In this document: one piece after another, positions 1 to 8,601 of the stretch
How the letters are laid out: every line of letters starts with the position of its first letter
Numbering within the stretch: position 1 is the first letter of the stretch
Assembly (NCBI RefSeq): GCF_009728145.1
Contig: NZ_WOCA01000014.1
Coordinates: forward strand, 1-64,000
Direction: 5' to 3'
DNA from: Ornithinibacillus caprae
Lineage (GTDB): Bacteria; Bacillota; Bacilli; Bacillales; Amphibacillaceae
Length of the DNA stretch: 64,000 nucleotides
Program-made: the position numbers and the translations under genes
Notes under the pieces: model-generated
Told to the model about the DNA's origin: nothing
What the model saw: the letters and a program-made list of their open reading frames with translations, nothing else
Database searches by the model: none

Positions 1-54
1 TTCTATACTTACAAATTCCACTTCATTTTGAGTATTATTTCTAGTATGAAACAC
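1..54 (-). CDS. possible transposase, N-terminal fragment (runs off the left edge)
   Basis: A minus-strand frame is open for 18 codons from GTG at 54 to the window edge. A ribosome site AAGGCGG (63-69) sits 8 nt upstream and a TATAAT box lies at 84-89. The encoded start includes HTRNNTQNEVEFVSIE, which resembles the N-terminus of IS1182-type DDE transposases as I remember them. Too little is visible to confirm a domain. It could be another protein. Confidence 0.35.
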   Translation of the reverse strand, partial: MFHTRNNTQNEVEFVSIE

Positions 55-121
55 AGTTACCACCGCCTTGTATTGTTACTTATATTATAACAAATTAACG
101 CGGTGAATTGTTAAAGTATTC

Positions 122-160
122 TAAATAAAAACAGGCTGTCGAGGGTTTTTCGACAGCCTG
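122..160 (-). terminator. Rho-independent terminator after tex
   Basis: A perfect 10-bp stem (CAGGCTGTCG with CGACAGCCTG, 132-160) is followed on the minus strand by a T-rich tract at 122-131. It lies 31 nt past the tex stop codon. It could also mark the end of an insertion element that begins to its left. Confidence 0.75.
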
Positions 161-192
161 AGAACTTGCGTATAAGCAAGTTCTGTTTTTTT
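161..192 (+). terminator. second hairpin with plus-strand T-run
   Basis: Stem AGAACTTGC / GCAAGTTCT (161-184) is followed by seven T on the plus strand, overlapping the tex stop codon. It would stop transcription entering tex antisense from the left. Confidence 0.5.
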
Positions 193-2362
193 AGTTTTCA
201 TTTCCAATCATCGATAAAGCAATTCTTCCTTTATCTACATCTATTTGCTCCACCCAAACTGTTACTACATCACCAACTGAAGCAATGTCCATCGGATGCT
301 TAACAAACTTATTAGCCATTTTGGATATGTGAACTAAACCATCTTGTTTCACACCAATATCTACAAAGACTCCAAAGTCTACTACATTTCGTACTGTACC
401 TTGCAATTCCATCCCTGGTTTTAAATCTTCTAAAGTTAACACATTTTTCTTCAACAATGGCTTGGGTAAATCATCCCGTGGGTCTCTCTCTGGTCTACTT
501 AAGGCGGACATGATATCAGCTAAGGTTAGCTCTCCAATATCAAGCTTAGCTGCTGTTTCTTTTAATTCTAATTGGTTTAACTTTTCTTTTAAGATTTGTG
601 AACCGATATCCTCAACCTTACAACCTATCATTTTCAATAACTCTTCCGTATGGGTATATGTTTCAGGATGTATCGGTGTACGGTCAAGTGGATGCTCTCC
701 ATCAATAATACGTAGGAAACCAATGGCTTGTTCATATGTTTTAGCACCAAGTCTTGGGATTTTCTTTAATTGTTTTCTATTAGTAAACTTCCCATTTTCA
801 TTTCGTTGAGTCACAATATTATTGGCAACTGTTTTACTAAGGCCAGAAACATATTGCAATAACGAACTAGATGCAGTGTTTACATTTACACCAACTTGGT
901 TAACTGCAGTTTCAACAACAAAAGTAAGCGATTCATTTAATGCCTTTTGACTTACATCATGTTGATATTGCCCTACTCCAATAGATTTAGGGTCAATTTT
1001 TACTAGTTCAGCTAACGGATCCTGAACACGACGGGCAATAGAAGCAGCACTTCTCTCTTCTACTTGTAAGTCTGGAAATTCTTCACGTGCTAATTTCGAT
1101 GCAGAGTATACACTAGCTCCCGCTTCATTCACAATGATATATGGTATATCTAAATTATGTTTTGTAATAACATCCGAAATAAACTGCTCTGTTTCACGAG
1201 AAGCTGTCCCGTTTCCAATTGCAATCAATTCAACATTATATTTTGTGATGAAATTCATAACTATTTTTTCCGCACCTACGATATCATTCTTTGGTGCAGT
1301 TGGGTACATAACACTAACCTCATGAACTTTTCCTGTTTCGTCGACAACTGCTAATTTACACCCTGTTCGATAGGCGGGGTCTACACCTAGTACGTTTTTC
1401 CCTTTCAATGGTGGTTGTAGCAATAGATTTTTTAAATTTGTAGAGAAGATATCAATCGCTTGTTCTTCCGCTTTTTCCGTTAAGGAATTACGGATTTCAC
1501 GATCAATAGAAGGTTGAATTAAGCGTTTATAACTATCATCTATCGCCCCTAGCAATATTCCCCTTACCTCATCGTTCGGATTCTTATCGATCACTTGTTT
1601 TTGTAGGTATTCTGTTATCCGCTCAAATGGTGGTTCAATTGATACTTTAAGTACCTCTTCTTTTTCTCCACGATTCAATGCTAGTATACGATGTGACACG
1701 ATTGAACGCACAGCCTCATTATATTGATAATACATTTCGTAAACGCCTTTTTCATCCTTCTCAGCATTTTTAACATCAGCATGGATTGTGCCTCTTTTAA
1801 AGGTTTCCTCACGAATATATTCACGATAGGTCGGCACATCAGAAATCCATTCAGCTATAATATCATTTACTCCAGTAAGAACCTCTTCTACGTTATGTAA
1901 TTCATGTTCCTCTGATAGATACTTTTTAGCTTCCTCCACTACTTTTACAGTCTCTTGTTGCCAAACTAGTTTCGCTAATGGTTCAAGACCTTTTTCTTTA
2001 GCAATCGTTGCTTTCGTTCTACGTTTTTGCTTATAGGGACGATATAAATCCTCTACGCGTTGTAATTGAGTTGCTTCGTTAATATCATTTTCTAGTTCCT
2101 CTGTTAATTTGCCTTGTTCATCTATTAATCGAATTACTTCTGATTTTCGTTCAGCTAAATGAGTCGCATATTGCCATTTATCCTGAATTAACTTAATTTG
2201 TACCTCATCTAATCCGCCTGTTACCTCTTTACGATAACGAGCAATAAATGGAACCGTATTTCCCTCATCCATTAATGCAATCACTTTATTTACTATAGAC
2301 GGTTTAACCTTAGCTTCATTAGCTACCCATTTACTTAAATCTTGTTTCAGTTCATCTGACAC
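191..2362 (-). CDS. tex: Tex family RNA-binding transcriptional accessory protein
   Basis: 723-aa cytoplasmic nucleic-acid-binding protein of the Tex/YdcI family. The order is an N-terminal helical Tex domain, a YqgF-like RNase H fold around the motif GVDPAYRTGCK, helix-hairpin-helix repeats (VGVNVNTASSSLL region), and a C-terminal S1 domain (LQGTVRNVVDFGVFVDIGV). I place the start at GTG 2362: it has GGAGG 8 nt upstream and gives a length close to B. subtilis YdcI (719 aa as I recall). An upstream ATG at 2407 has no ribosome site. The gene follows rsbX at about 115 bp with a terminator between, so it is a separate transcription unit. Tex proteins affect transcription and RNA metabolism; the exact mechanism is not readable here. 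Confidence 0.93.
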   Translation of the reverse strand: MSDELKQDLSKWVANEAKVKPSIVNKVIALMDEGNTVPFIARYRKEVTGGLDEVQIKLIQDKWQYATHLAERKSEVIRLIDEQGKLTEELENDINEATQLQRVEDLYRPYKQKRRTKATIAKEKGLEPLAKLVWQQETVKVVEEAKKYLSEEHELHNVEEVLTGVNDIIAEWISDVPTYREYIREETFKRGTIHADVKNAEKDEKGVYEMYYQYNEAVRSIVSHRILALNRGEKEEVLKVSIEPPFERITEYLQKQVIDKNPNDEVRGILLGAIDDSYKRLIQPSIDREIRNSLTEKAEEQAIDIFSTNLKNLLLQPPLKGKNVLGVDPAYRTGCKLAVVDETGKVHEVSVMYPTAPKNDIVGAEKIVMNFITKYNVELIAIGNGTASRETEQFISDVITKHNLDIPYIIVNEAGASVYSASKLAREEFPDLQVEERSAASIARRVQDPLAELVKIDPKSIGVGQYQHDVSQKALNESLTFVVETAVNQVGVNVNTASSSLLQYVSGLSKTVANNIVTQRNENGKFTNRKQLKKIPRLGAKTYEQAIGFLRIIDGEHPLDRTPIHPETYTHTEELLKMIGCKVEDIGSQILKEKLNQLELKETAAKLDIGELTLADIMSALSRPERDPRDDLPKPLLKKNVLTLEDLKPGMELQGTVRNVVDFGVFVDIGVKQDGLVHISKMANKFVKHPMDIASVGDVVTVWVEQIDVDKGRIALSMIGNEN

Positions 2363-2445
2363 ACTTGGTTCCTCCTTTTCGTACATGCTTATTTTAACAA
2401 ATAACAAATTAATTTCCTATTCAAAGAGGCATATTGTCTATACAA

Positions 2446-2474
2446 ACAAAAAGACTGACCCCATATGTCAGCCT
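2446..2474 (-). terminator. terminator of the sigB operon
   Basis: Just past the rsbX stop, the minus strand reads GGCTGAC, a short loop, GTCAGTC, then TTTTTG. This ends the rsb-sigB transcript. Confidence 0.7.
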
Positions 2475-2476
2475 CG

Positions 2477-3073
2477 TTATTGTTCGTATCTCATAGCTAT
2501 TAACGTAGTATCGTCGTCCCTTTCATGATCACTCTGAAGGGCAAAAGATCTAGTAATATCTTCAACAGATGTATGTATATAAAAATTAGAAGAAAGCTCG
2601 GTATTTTTGACCCCATCCGTAAACATAATGAAATTCATCTCATCCTGTAATTTTTCCTCAACAACTTTAAATGGCCGCTTATATCCCGATAAATATCCAG
2701 CACTAGGGATATTTCTTTTCTTCTTTTTATCTTTCGTAACTGTGACAACTCCTATATTACCAATAGAAGAGAAGGAATATCTTTTCCCAAGAAAATCAAT
2801 TTTAAAAATCCCTAAAACCACACCACGTTTATCAAACAATTGCTCATTACACTTTTGAACAAGCTGTTCTACATTGGCATGAATATTTTCTTTGATTATA
2901 TCAATTACTACCCCAGATGACTCCTTGGCATACTCCCCACTCCCTAATCCATCGGCTAACGCACAGACAAATTCATTTTCTGTTTCAATATAATAATAGC
3001 TGTCACCGCTGCAAGCATTTCCCTTTTTAGCTTTTTGATAGACCGAAACATGTACTTTCTTTTCGCTACTCAA
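2477..3073 (-). CDS. rsbX: RsbX, PP2C-type phosphoserine phosphatase
   Basis: 198-aa PP2C-like phosphatase that in B. subtilis dephosphorylates RsbS and RsbR and so resets the stressosome after activation. The metal-binding motifs ADGLGSGEYA and FTDGV are present, and the length matches the family (about 199 aa). The start is TTG, overlapping the sigB stop by 4 nt (TTGA), with GGAGG 7 nt upstream, indicating translational coupling. It is the last gene of the eight-gene stress operon, the same position as in B. subtilis. Confidence 0.93.
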   Translation of the reverse strand: MSSEKKVHVSVYQKAKKGNACSGDSYYYIETENEFVCALADGLGSGEYAKESSGVVIDIIKENIHANVEQLVQKCNEQLFDKRGVVLGIFKIDFLGKRYSFSSIGNIGVVTVTKDKKKKRNIPSAGYLSGYKRPFKVVEEKLQDEMNFIMFTDGVKNTELSSNFYIHTSVEDITRSFALQSDHERDDDTTLIAMRYEQ

Positions 3074-3861
3074 TCTAATACCTCCGTACTGTCAGATTGG
3101 ATAGCCTCACGAAGTTTACGTAATGAACGGCGCATCAGCCTCGAAACATGCATCTGTGAAATTCCTAACAGCTCTCCAATTTCCTTTTGGCTCATATTAT
3201 CAAAATAAGTATATTTTAATATTTCTTGCTCTCTTTCTGAAAGTATGGGAAGAATTTTATCAATCAACATCTTCAAATCTGCTTGATTATATCCGTTCTC
3301 TTCATTCCCAATTAAATCAAGGATCGCAACAGCTTTTCCTTCAGAACTAACATCTACTTTCCGATCAACGGATAACGCGTTATAACTCCGCCCCATTTCC
3401 ATCGTTTCTAGAATATCTTCCTCAGACACTTCCAGATGTTTTGCAATTTCAGCAACTGTAGGAGCCTTTTGATTTAAAGTGGTTAATTCATCTACTGCTT
3501 TTTTAATTTTAGGACCCAGTTCTTTGATTCTTCGTGGAACATGAACGCTCCATGTCTTATCACGAATAAATCGTTTTATCTCACCAACAATAGTTGGAAT
3601 GGCAAAGGATTCAAATGTTTTACCATAAGATACATCAAATCGACGAACAGCTTGAAGAAGACCTATCATCCCTACTTGGACTAAGTCTTCATGAATACTA
3701 CTGTTTTTTGAGTATTTTCGAGAAATTGATTCTACGAGATCTTGGTATGCAAGGACAATTTTTTGTTGAATATGTTCATCTGTAGGATTTTCTTGCAATT
3801 TTTTAATCCATTGGTAAACCTCATCTCTTCCTTTATTTGGTGGTTGAGACGTGGTCGTCAT
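3070..3861 (-). CDS. sigB: RNA polymerase sigma factor SigB
   Basis: 263-aa general-stress sigma factor. Region 2 (EDLVQVGMIGLLQAVRRFD), region 3 (WSVHVPRRIKELGP) and a region 4.2 helix-turn-helix (SQKEIGELLGISQMHVSR) are present. The ATG at 3861 is chosen because GGTGG lies just upstream and the protein then matches the usual length; an ATG 7 codons earlier lacks a ribosome site. The gene overlaps rsbW by 29 nt, consistent with stoichiometric synthesis of sigma factor and anti-sigma factor. Expected to be held by RsbW until RsbV is dephosphorylated. Confidence 0.95.
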   Translation of the reverse strand: MTTTSQPPNKGRDEVYQWIKKLQENPTDEHIQQKIVLAYQDLVESISRKYSKNSSIHEDLVQVGMIGLLQAVRRFDVSYGKTFESFAIPTIVGEIKRFIRDKTWSVHVPRRIKELGPKIKKAVDELTTLNQKAPTVAEIAKHLEVSEEDILETMEMGRSYNALSVDRKVDVSSEGKAVAILDLIGNEENGYNQADLKMLIDKILPILSEREQEILKYTYFDNMSQKEIGELLGISQMHVSRLMRRSLRKLREAIQSDSTEVLD

Positions 3862-4309
3862 CAAATCCCACCCCAATTTCATCTATATACTTGGTCATTA
3901 GCACTATTACTCCAGAGTCATTCTTAATTTCAACCTTATCCATTAAAGCTTGCATTAAGAATAAACCAAATCCACCCTCGCGAAGATTCTCAATAGACTC
4001 ATTATTTTCATATGGACCGATACCATTTTTAACCTCACTTAGATTAAAGCTTCCCCCATGATCAGCAACCATTACTTCCAACCGGCTTTCATATATCCCA
4101 AAACCAATTGTCACTTCTCCCTCTTCATTTGCTTCGTAAGCATGGGTTACTGCATTAGTCACTGCTTCCGAGATCGCCACCTTTAAATCCTCTATATCTT
4201 CATATGTGAATCCCATTCGATTCGCAATACCCGATATGCTTAAACGAACAACACCAACATACTCCTCTTTTGCTGGAACTTTCATCTCAATAAAATCAAA
4301 AGCCTCCAT
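3833..4309 (-). CDS. rsbW: RsbW, anti-SigB factor and serine kinase
   Basis: 158-aa GHKL-fold kinase that binds SigB and phosphorylates RsbV. The N-box helix (AISEAVTNAVTHAY), the acidic ADHGGSF motif and the glycine-rich lid (EGGFGLFLMQALMD) are visible. The ATG shares one base with the rsbV stop (TAATG), so the two are translationally coupled. Family knowledge: with low ATP or with unphosphorylated RsbV, the kinase switches partner and frees SigB. Confidence 0.95.
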   Translation of the reverse strand: MEAFDFIEMKVPAKEEYVGVVRLSISGIANRMGFTYEDIEDLKVAISEAVTNAVTHAYEANEEGEVTIGFGIYESRLEVMVADHGGSFNLSEVKNGIGPYENNESIENLREGGFGLFLMQALMDKVEIKNDSGVIVLMTKYIDEIGVGFDDDHVSTTK

Positions 4310-4641
4310 TAGTCATTTACACCTCGTTCGTCCAAGTTTATATTAATAATTTGATCTAATCCTGTTATTTTAAAAAGTTTTCGAACGCGTTCTTTCAAAT
4401 TAATCAATGTCATACTACTTTCCGCTTCCTTAGTCGCTTTTAAAACACTAATAAACACTCCTAAACCAGTACTATCCATATAATTAACTTGCTCTAAATC
4501 TACCACAAGGGTGTACCCCTTTTTCTTTGTTAATGGTAAAAGGGTATCTTTAAGTTTTTGAGACGTATATGCATCTATTTCACCAGATAGATGAACCAGG
4601 TATTTCTCACTATTTTCCGTCACGTTAATATCTAAATTCAT
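4309..4641 (-). CDS. rsbV: RsbV, anti-anti-sigma factor (STAS domain)
   Basis: 110-aa single STAS-domain antagonist of RsbW. The phosphorylation motif MDSTGLGVF puts the target serine at residue 57, equivalent to Ser56 of B. subtilis RsbV. An ideal AAGGAGG lies 6 nt before the ATG. A 200-nt gap separates it from rsbU and holds the proposed SigB-dependent promoter, so rsbV-rsbW-sigB-rsbX can be transcribed separately from the upstream stressosome genes. Confidence 0.95.
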   Translation of the reverse strand: MNLDINVTENSEKYLVHLSGEIDAYTSQKLKDTLLPLTKKKGYTLVVDLEQVNYMDSTGLGVFISVLKATKEAESSMTLINLKERVRKLFKITGLDQIININLDERGVND

Positions 4642-4823
4642 AAAAATCCTCCTTAAAAAAACGAGTAATTTTTAGACTATATAAATCGTTGAAACAAGTT
4701 ACTACTAAAATTATTTCATAAAGCAAAAGTATAAGGATAAAGTGAATCCCCATGTAGAACATATCACCCATCACAGGCGATGAGAATTGAATTAGCTACT
4801 ATGAAAAGCCCTTTAGATGGTAA

Positions 4824-4849
4824 TTTCCCTAACCTCACTACAACTAAAC
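4824..4849 (-). promoter_or_regulatory. candidate SigB-dependent promoter for rsbV-rsbW-sigB-rsbX
   Basis: On the minus strand GTTTAG (4844-4849) and GGGAAA (4824-4829) are separated by exactly 14 nt. They compare with the SigB consensus GTTTAA-N14-GGGTAT. The -35 box overlaps the rsbU stop codon, and the position between rsbU and rsbV equals that of the autoregulatory SigB promoter in B. subtilis. Confidence 0.6.
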
Positions 4850-5854
4850 ATTCTTTCTCAAAATAATTAAAGTAAAATCATCTTTTAATTGAAAATTCTG
4901 CAGCCTTTCAAAGTGTTTGTAGACTTGATTTACAGTTTCTTGTGCAGGCAAATGAGCATATTTCTTAATAACTTCAATAACTTCTTCTCTCTCAATAAAT
5001 TTACCATTATTACGACATTCTGTTACGCCATCTGTAAGTAGGATAACCATATCACCTTGATGAAGTTGAAGTTCATATTGATTATAGTTGGTATCTGGGG
5101 AAACACCTAATACAAGCCCTTTTGCATCTATTTCATTATATGTATCTTGTTCTGCATAGTAATAAAATCCTGGTTCATGGCCTGCAGAAGCGTATTGTAA
5201 TTTACTATCAGTGGGATTATATAAAGCATAAAACATCGTTATAAACATGCCTGCTTCAACATTTCTTTCCACGACACGATTAAGACTTTCTAATATCGCT
5301 TTTGGTTTCATAGATTGATCTGGAAAGCTCTCCATAGAATATTTAATCATTGACATGCACAGAGCAGCAGGAATTCCCTTCCCAATGACATCCGCAACAG
5401 CTATCCCAATTAAACCATCATTACTTTTCACCAAATGATGATAATCTCCATTCATTTGATGGGCAGGAACACTAATTACTCCAATATCCAAATCTTCTAC
5501 ATTAGGTATCGTTGTAGCTAATAAGGTTTCTTGCATATTTGCAGCAATTGATATTTCTGATTTTAATTCTAATTGCTTCTCTCGCAATGTTTGATATTCC
5601 TGATGTGCTAATCCATAGGAAATCATTGTTTCAAGGAGAAAATTCATAGCATGCCGAATTTCTTTATTTAAATCGGGATATAGTTCAATAATCGATTGTA
5701 TATGTAAATTAACAATTTCTTCAGGTAAGATATTATTTTTAATAAATGATTTTGAGATTTGTTCTGCTCCATATAACGATTTCTCATCCTGAGTCTCAAT
5801 ATAACTCTTTAATAGTTCCTTATAATGTTTCAAGTCTAATTTTATCGTTTCCAC
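4844..5854 (-). CDS. rsbU: RsbU, PP2C phosphatase of RsbV-P
   Basis: 336-aa protein: an N-terminal all-helical RsbU_N domain (about residues 1-85) that binds RsbT, then a PP2C/SpoIIE phosphatase domain from about 110. Motifs ADVIGKGIPAALCMS and LLTDGVTECRN carry the metal-binding aspartates. The GTG start has AGGAG 9 nt upstream. It dephosphorylates RsbV-P when RsbT is released from the stressosome, linking environmental stress to SigB. About 100 nt separates it from rsbT; I see no terminator there. Confidence 0.94.
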   Translation of the reverse strand: METIKLDLKHYKELLKSYIETQDEKSLYGAEQISKSFIKNNILPEEIVNLHIQSIIELYPDLNKEIRHAMNFLLETMISYGLAHQEYQTLREKQLELKSEISIAANMQETLLATTIPNVEDLDIGVISVPAHQMNGDYHHLVKSNDGLIGIAVADVIGKGIPAALCMSMIKYSMESFPDQSMKPKAILESLNRVVERNVEAGMFITMFYALYNPTDSKLQYASAGHEPGFYYYAEQDTYNEIDAKGLVLGVSPDTNYNQYELQLHQGDMVILLTDGVTECRNNGKFIEREEVIEVIKKYAHLPAQETVNQVYKHFERLQNFQLKDDFTLIILRKNV

Positions 5855-5958
5855 GAATGTTCTCTCCTATCTTCCTATAAAAACAAACAGGGATATACAG
5901 TATTTGCATAACCCTTCTCTGTGCTGCTATTTAATAATTCAAATGTTAGATTATACTT

Positions 5959-6360
5959 TTATCTAACCCATTTAATCACTTTTATTTGAGTACCTTGACC
6001 GACTTCTGATTTAATATCAAATTCATCCATTAATCGTTTTACTCCAGGAAGCCCTGCACCTAGACCGCCTGACGTGGAAAATCCATCTTCCATTGCCATA
6101 CTTAGATCATCTATTCCTGGTCCTGAATCTTCAGCAGTAATTAAAATTCCTTTTTGATCTATTGTTTCTATAACATCAAAACAGACCTTCCCTTTTCCAG
6201 CATATAAGTAAATATTACGAGCAATTTCGGATACTGCCGTCGCAATTCTTGCTTGATCTACCGTACCCACACCGATTTTCTTGGCAATTTCTCGGCCTAA
6301 TTGACGAGCGGCAACAATGTCCCACTCTTTTTGAATCATAACACAGGATTGGGTTGTCAT
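5959..6360 (-). CDS. rsbT: RsbT, stressosome serine/threonine kinase
   Basis: 133-aa GHKL kinase that phosphorylates RsbS and RsbR and then activates RsbU. Conserved motifs include AARQLGREIAKKIG, SEIARNIYLYAGKG and TSGGLGAGLPGVKRLMDEF. Two ATGs are possible. The second (6360) is preferred because GGGGG lies 7 nt upstream and the length then equals B. subtilis RsbT (133 aa); the first (6366) overlaps the rsbS stop as ATGA but sits almost on the ribosome site. Confidence 0.94.
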   Translation of the reverse strand: MTTQSCVMIQKEWDIVAARQLGREIAKKIGVGTVDQARIATAVSEIARNIYLYAGKGKVCFDVIETIDQKGILITAEDSGPGIDDLSMAMEDGFSTSGGLGAGLPGVKRLMDEFDIKSEVGQGTQIKVIKWVR

Positions 6361-6362
6361 CG

Positions 6363-6728
6363 TCATTCCCCCAATTCCTGATGGAGTTTCAACAAACCTT
6401 GCTCTAAGTCTAATGCAGTCGGAACATTCCGCATATGAATTCCCAGTTCAATTAATGTCATAGCAACTGCCGGCTGAATTCCAGTTAGAACTACTTTCGC
6501 CCCCATAAGATCTGACATCGTAACTACATCTCCAAGAACCTTTGCGATAAATGAATCAATTACTTCAACAGAGGTTAAGTCAATGACTACACCTTGTGAA
6601 CCAGTTTTATGAATTTCATTTAATAGATCCTCTTGAAATTGTATAGCTGTTTGATCATCGATCTCAGTTTGTATTGAAATAAGTAAGTAATTATACAATT
6701 TTAAAATAGGAATTCGCACTAGGTTCAC
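6363..6728 (-). CDS. rsbS: RsbS, stressosome STAS scaffold
   Basis: 121-aa single STAS domain, the same length as B. subtilis RsbS. The phosphosite motif [13 protein letters not shown] places the target at Ser59, as in B. subtilis. It forms the stressosome core with RsbR proteins and sequesters RsbT. The GTG start overlaps the rsbRA stop (GTGA) but its AGGGG is only 1 nt away; a GTG three codons later is spaced 10 nt from it and is a plausible alternative. Confidence 0.94.
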   Translation of the reverse strand: MNLVRIPILKLYNYLLISIQTEIDDQTAIQFQEDLLNEIHKTGSQGVVIDLTSVEVIDSFIAKVLGDVVTMSDLMGAKVVLTGIQPAVAMTLIELGIHMRNVPTALDLEQGLLKLHQELGE

Positions 6729-7594
6729 TCCCCTTTAATAGAATCTAGCATTTTACTGATATTCTCTTCCTTCGACTCTAAATCTATTATTTTTTTATTC
6801 ATTAATTCTAGGGCAGTAGTAAAACCTTTTTTCAACGAACTTTTTGTTGGGAATTTGCCTAAGTCTATTCCTAGATTCACTATGGTTTGAGCAATTTCTG
6901 GACGTATTCCTACCAGGATACATGTTGCACCTATTAATCTAACAGCTTCCGCAGCTTGAATAATATGATGAGCAACCATGGTATCTACAACTGGAACACC
7001 TGTAATATCAATTAACACAACTTCAGAATTATGCTGCATAACTCCTTCTAATAGATTTTCCATAATTAATTTTGCGCGATCCGTATCTACTGTACCAATC
7101 AACGGCATAATCGTAATTCCTTCTAAAACAGGAATCAGTGGTGCGGATAACTCTTGTAAAGCTACACGCTGCAGGGAAACAATATGCTCCCAACTACCCG
7201 AGTATTCATTTACTAATTTCCGTATAATAGGTTCAACCCATAAATCAACACTTTCTAGCACTTGGGAAAAATAATTAGAGTCTACTTTTTCTGTCTTCGT
7301 TAATATATACTCAATAGTAACACGACGAAAAATTTGTAAACCATCAGTAATATAACTTAACGGCCAACCCAAATTAATAATTTTTTCTGAAAAATCTTCT
7401 ACAGCTTTTGAAGATCCTTGGTCTTTAATGCTTGTAAATATAACGTTTACAAATTCTCGGTTCGTGCTTTCAAATAAATCATCTGAAATAGTAGCCGTAT
7501 AGTTTCCATCTTTAATTGTATTAATTTCACTCATCCACATTTTAACAATGGAATCGCTATTATCTAATGCAATTCGTTTTAAGTTCCTATCCAT
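6725..7594 (-). CDS. rsbRA: RsbRA, stressosome sensor/scaffold
   Basis: 289-aa co-antagonist: an N-terminal globin-fold sensor domain (residues 1-140, variable) followed by a C-terminal STAS domain. The linker and STAS segments are highly conserved ([36 protein letters not shown]), including the two threonine motifs (GTVDTDR and VVDTMV) that RsbT phosphorylates in B. subtilis. ATG 7594 has AGGGG upstream; an in-frame ATG at 7636 has none. First gene of the operon, so a SigA-type promoter is expected between 7595 and 7730; I could not pick one convincingly. Confidence 0.94.
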   Translation of the reverse strand: MDRNLKRIALDNSDSIVKMWMSEINTIKDGNYTATISDDLFESTNREFVNVIFTSIKDQGSSKAVEDFSEKIINLGWPLSYITDGLQIFRRVTIEYILTKTEKVDSNYFSQVLESVDLWVEPIIRKLVNEYSGSWEHIVSLQRVALQELSAPLIPVLEGITIMPLIGTVDTDRAKLIMENLLEGVMQHNSEVVLIDITGVPVVDTMVAHHIIQAAEAVRLIGATCILVGIRPEIAQTIVNLGIDLGKFPTKSSLKKGFTTALELMNKKIIDLESKEENISKMLDSIKGE

Positions 7595-7730
7595 TTTTAT
7601 TCCCCTAACATCAAAAATAATTATAAATATTGTCACATGTATTTATTTTTTGTGCAAACATAATGAAAATAAGAATTTTAAAATATTCAGACTGTTTTAG
7701 TTGGATGTTGATTTAATCTGCTACATAATA

Positions 7731-7760
7731 AAAACCCGTAGTTTTCATTTAAACTAGGGT
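7731..7760 (-). terminator. terminator after ndoA
   Basis: On the minus strand ACCCTAGTTT, loop, AAAACTACGGGT is followed by TTTTTATT. It separates the toxin-antitoxin transcript from the rsb operon. Confidence 0.7.
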
Positions 7761-7764
7761 TATA

Positions 7765-8124
7765 TCATTGACCATATAATTCTTTTAATCCAAGACTTAT
7801 CTCTAAAGCATGATTAATTTTTTTCATCATTTCATCATCTAATTTCGTAATTTTATCCGTTAACCGCTGTTTATCGAGCGTTCTTATCTGTTCAAGAAGT
7901 ATAACAGAATTACGGTCAAACCCATACCGTTTGGCATCAATCTCTACATGAGTAGGTAATTTCGCCTTTTGAATTTGTGCAGTAATAGCAGCTACAATAA
8001 CAGTAGGGCTAAATCGGTTACCAATATCATTTTGAAGGATCAATACCGGACGAATGCCCCCCTGCTCTGATCCAACCACAGGGGATAAGTCAGCGAAGTA
8101 GACTTCGCCTCTTTGTACGATCAA
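7765..8124 (-). CDS. ndoA: EndoA/MazF-type mRNA interferase toxin
   Basis: 119-aa ribosome-independent endoribonuclease toxin, close to B. subtilis EndoA (116 aa). The catalytic pair Arg25 (GGIRPVLIL) and Thr48 ([17 protein letters not shown]) is intact, so the toxin should be active. The start is TTG, as I recall for B. subtilis ndoA, with GGGGTG inside the last codons of the antitoxin gene. It is encoded 4 nt after the antitoxin, and upstream of rsbRA as in most Bacillus genomes. The B. subtilis enzyme cuts UACAU; the specificity here is inferred from similarity. Confidence 0.95.
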   Translation of the reverse strand: MIVQRGEVYFADLSPVVGSEQGGIRPVLILQNDIGNRFSPTVIVAAITAQIQKAKLPTHVEIDAKRYGFDRNSVILLEQIRTLDKQRLTDKITKLDDEMMKKINHALEISLGLKELYGQ

Positions 8125-8128
8125 AATG

Positions 8129-8413
8129 CTACACCCCGATCACAGTGCGCTCTAAAGTGATTTCCGCCTCCTCTTCAGCTTGAAAAGCCTCCGAAGCAAT
8201 TGTAAGATTTATTCTAGCCATTTCTTCATAGCCTTTTTGCATGGATTCATAAAAGTTTTTAATGTGTTGTTCTTTCTTGGTTTCTAGATAGTTCCGTGTT
8301 GCTTGACAAATAAAATCACTTAGATCACTATTTTCGTATTTCATTATTCCATCCACCTCATTTAACAGGTTTTTTGGTAGCCGCACCATAATCTCTTGTA
8401 AACTCTCTGACAA
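8129..8413 (-). CDS. ndoAI: EndoAI antitoxin (ribbon-helix-helix)
   Basis: 94-aa CopG/MazE-like antitoxin: N-terminal ribbon-helix-helix ([17 protein letters not shown]) for DNA binding and dimerisation, then a C-terminal tail ([23 protein letters not shown]) that blocks EndoA. TTG at 8413 is preferred over the ATG two codons upstream because GGAGG is 9 nt from TTG but only about 2 nt from ATG, and the product then begins MSES like the B. subtilis protein. Confidence 0.92.
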   Translation of the reverse strand: MSESLQEIMVRLPKNLLNEVDGIMKYENSDLSDFICQATRNYLETKKEQHIKNFYESMQKGYEEMARINLTIASEAFQAEEEAEITLERTVIGV

Positions 8414-8601
8414 AACCATGCACCTCCGCCAACTGTTGAACGACCATATTAAAATTCATTCTAATAATATCATTGTATAGACTGTAATGCAAAGGTTTAT
8501 CATACTTTTTTATAAAAAATATAGGTTATTGCCTTCATATCATCTACAAGATCCAGCAATTTTCTACATTATTACTATTTTCTCCTACAAAACCTTCTAA
8601 G

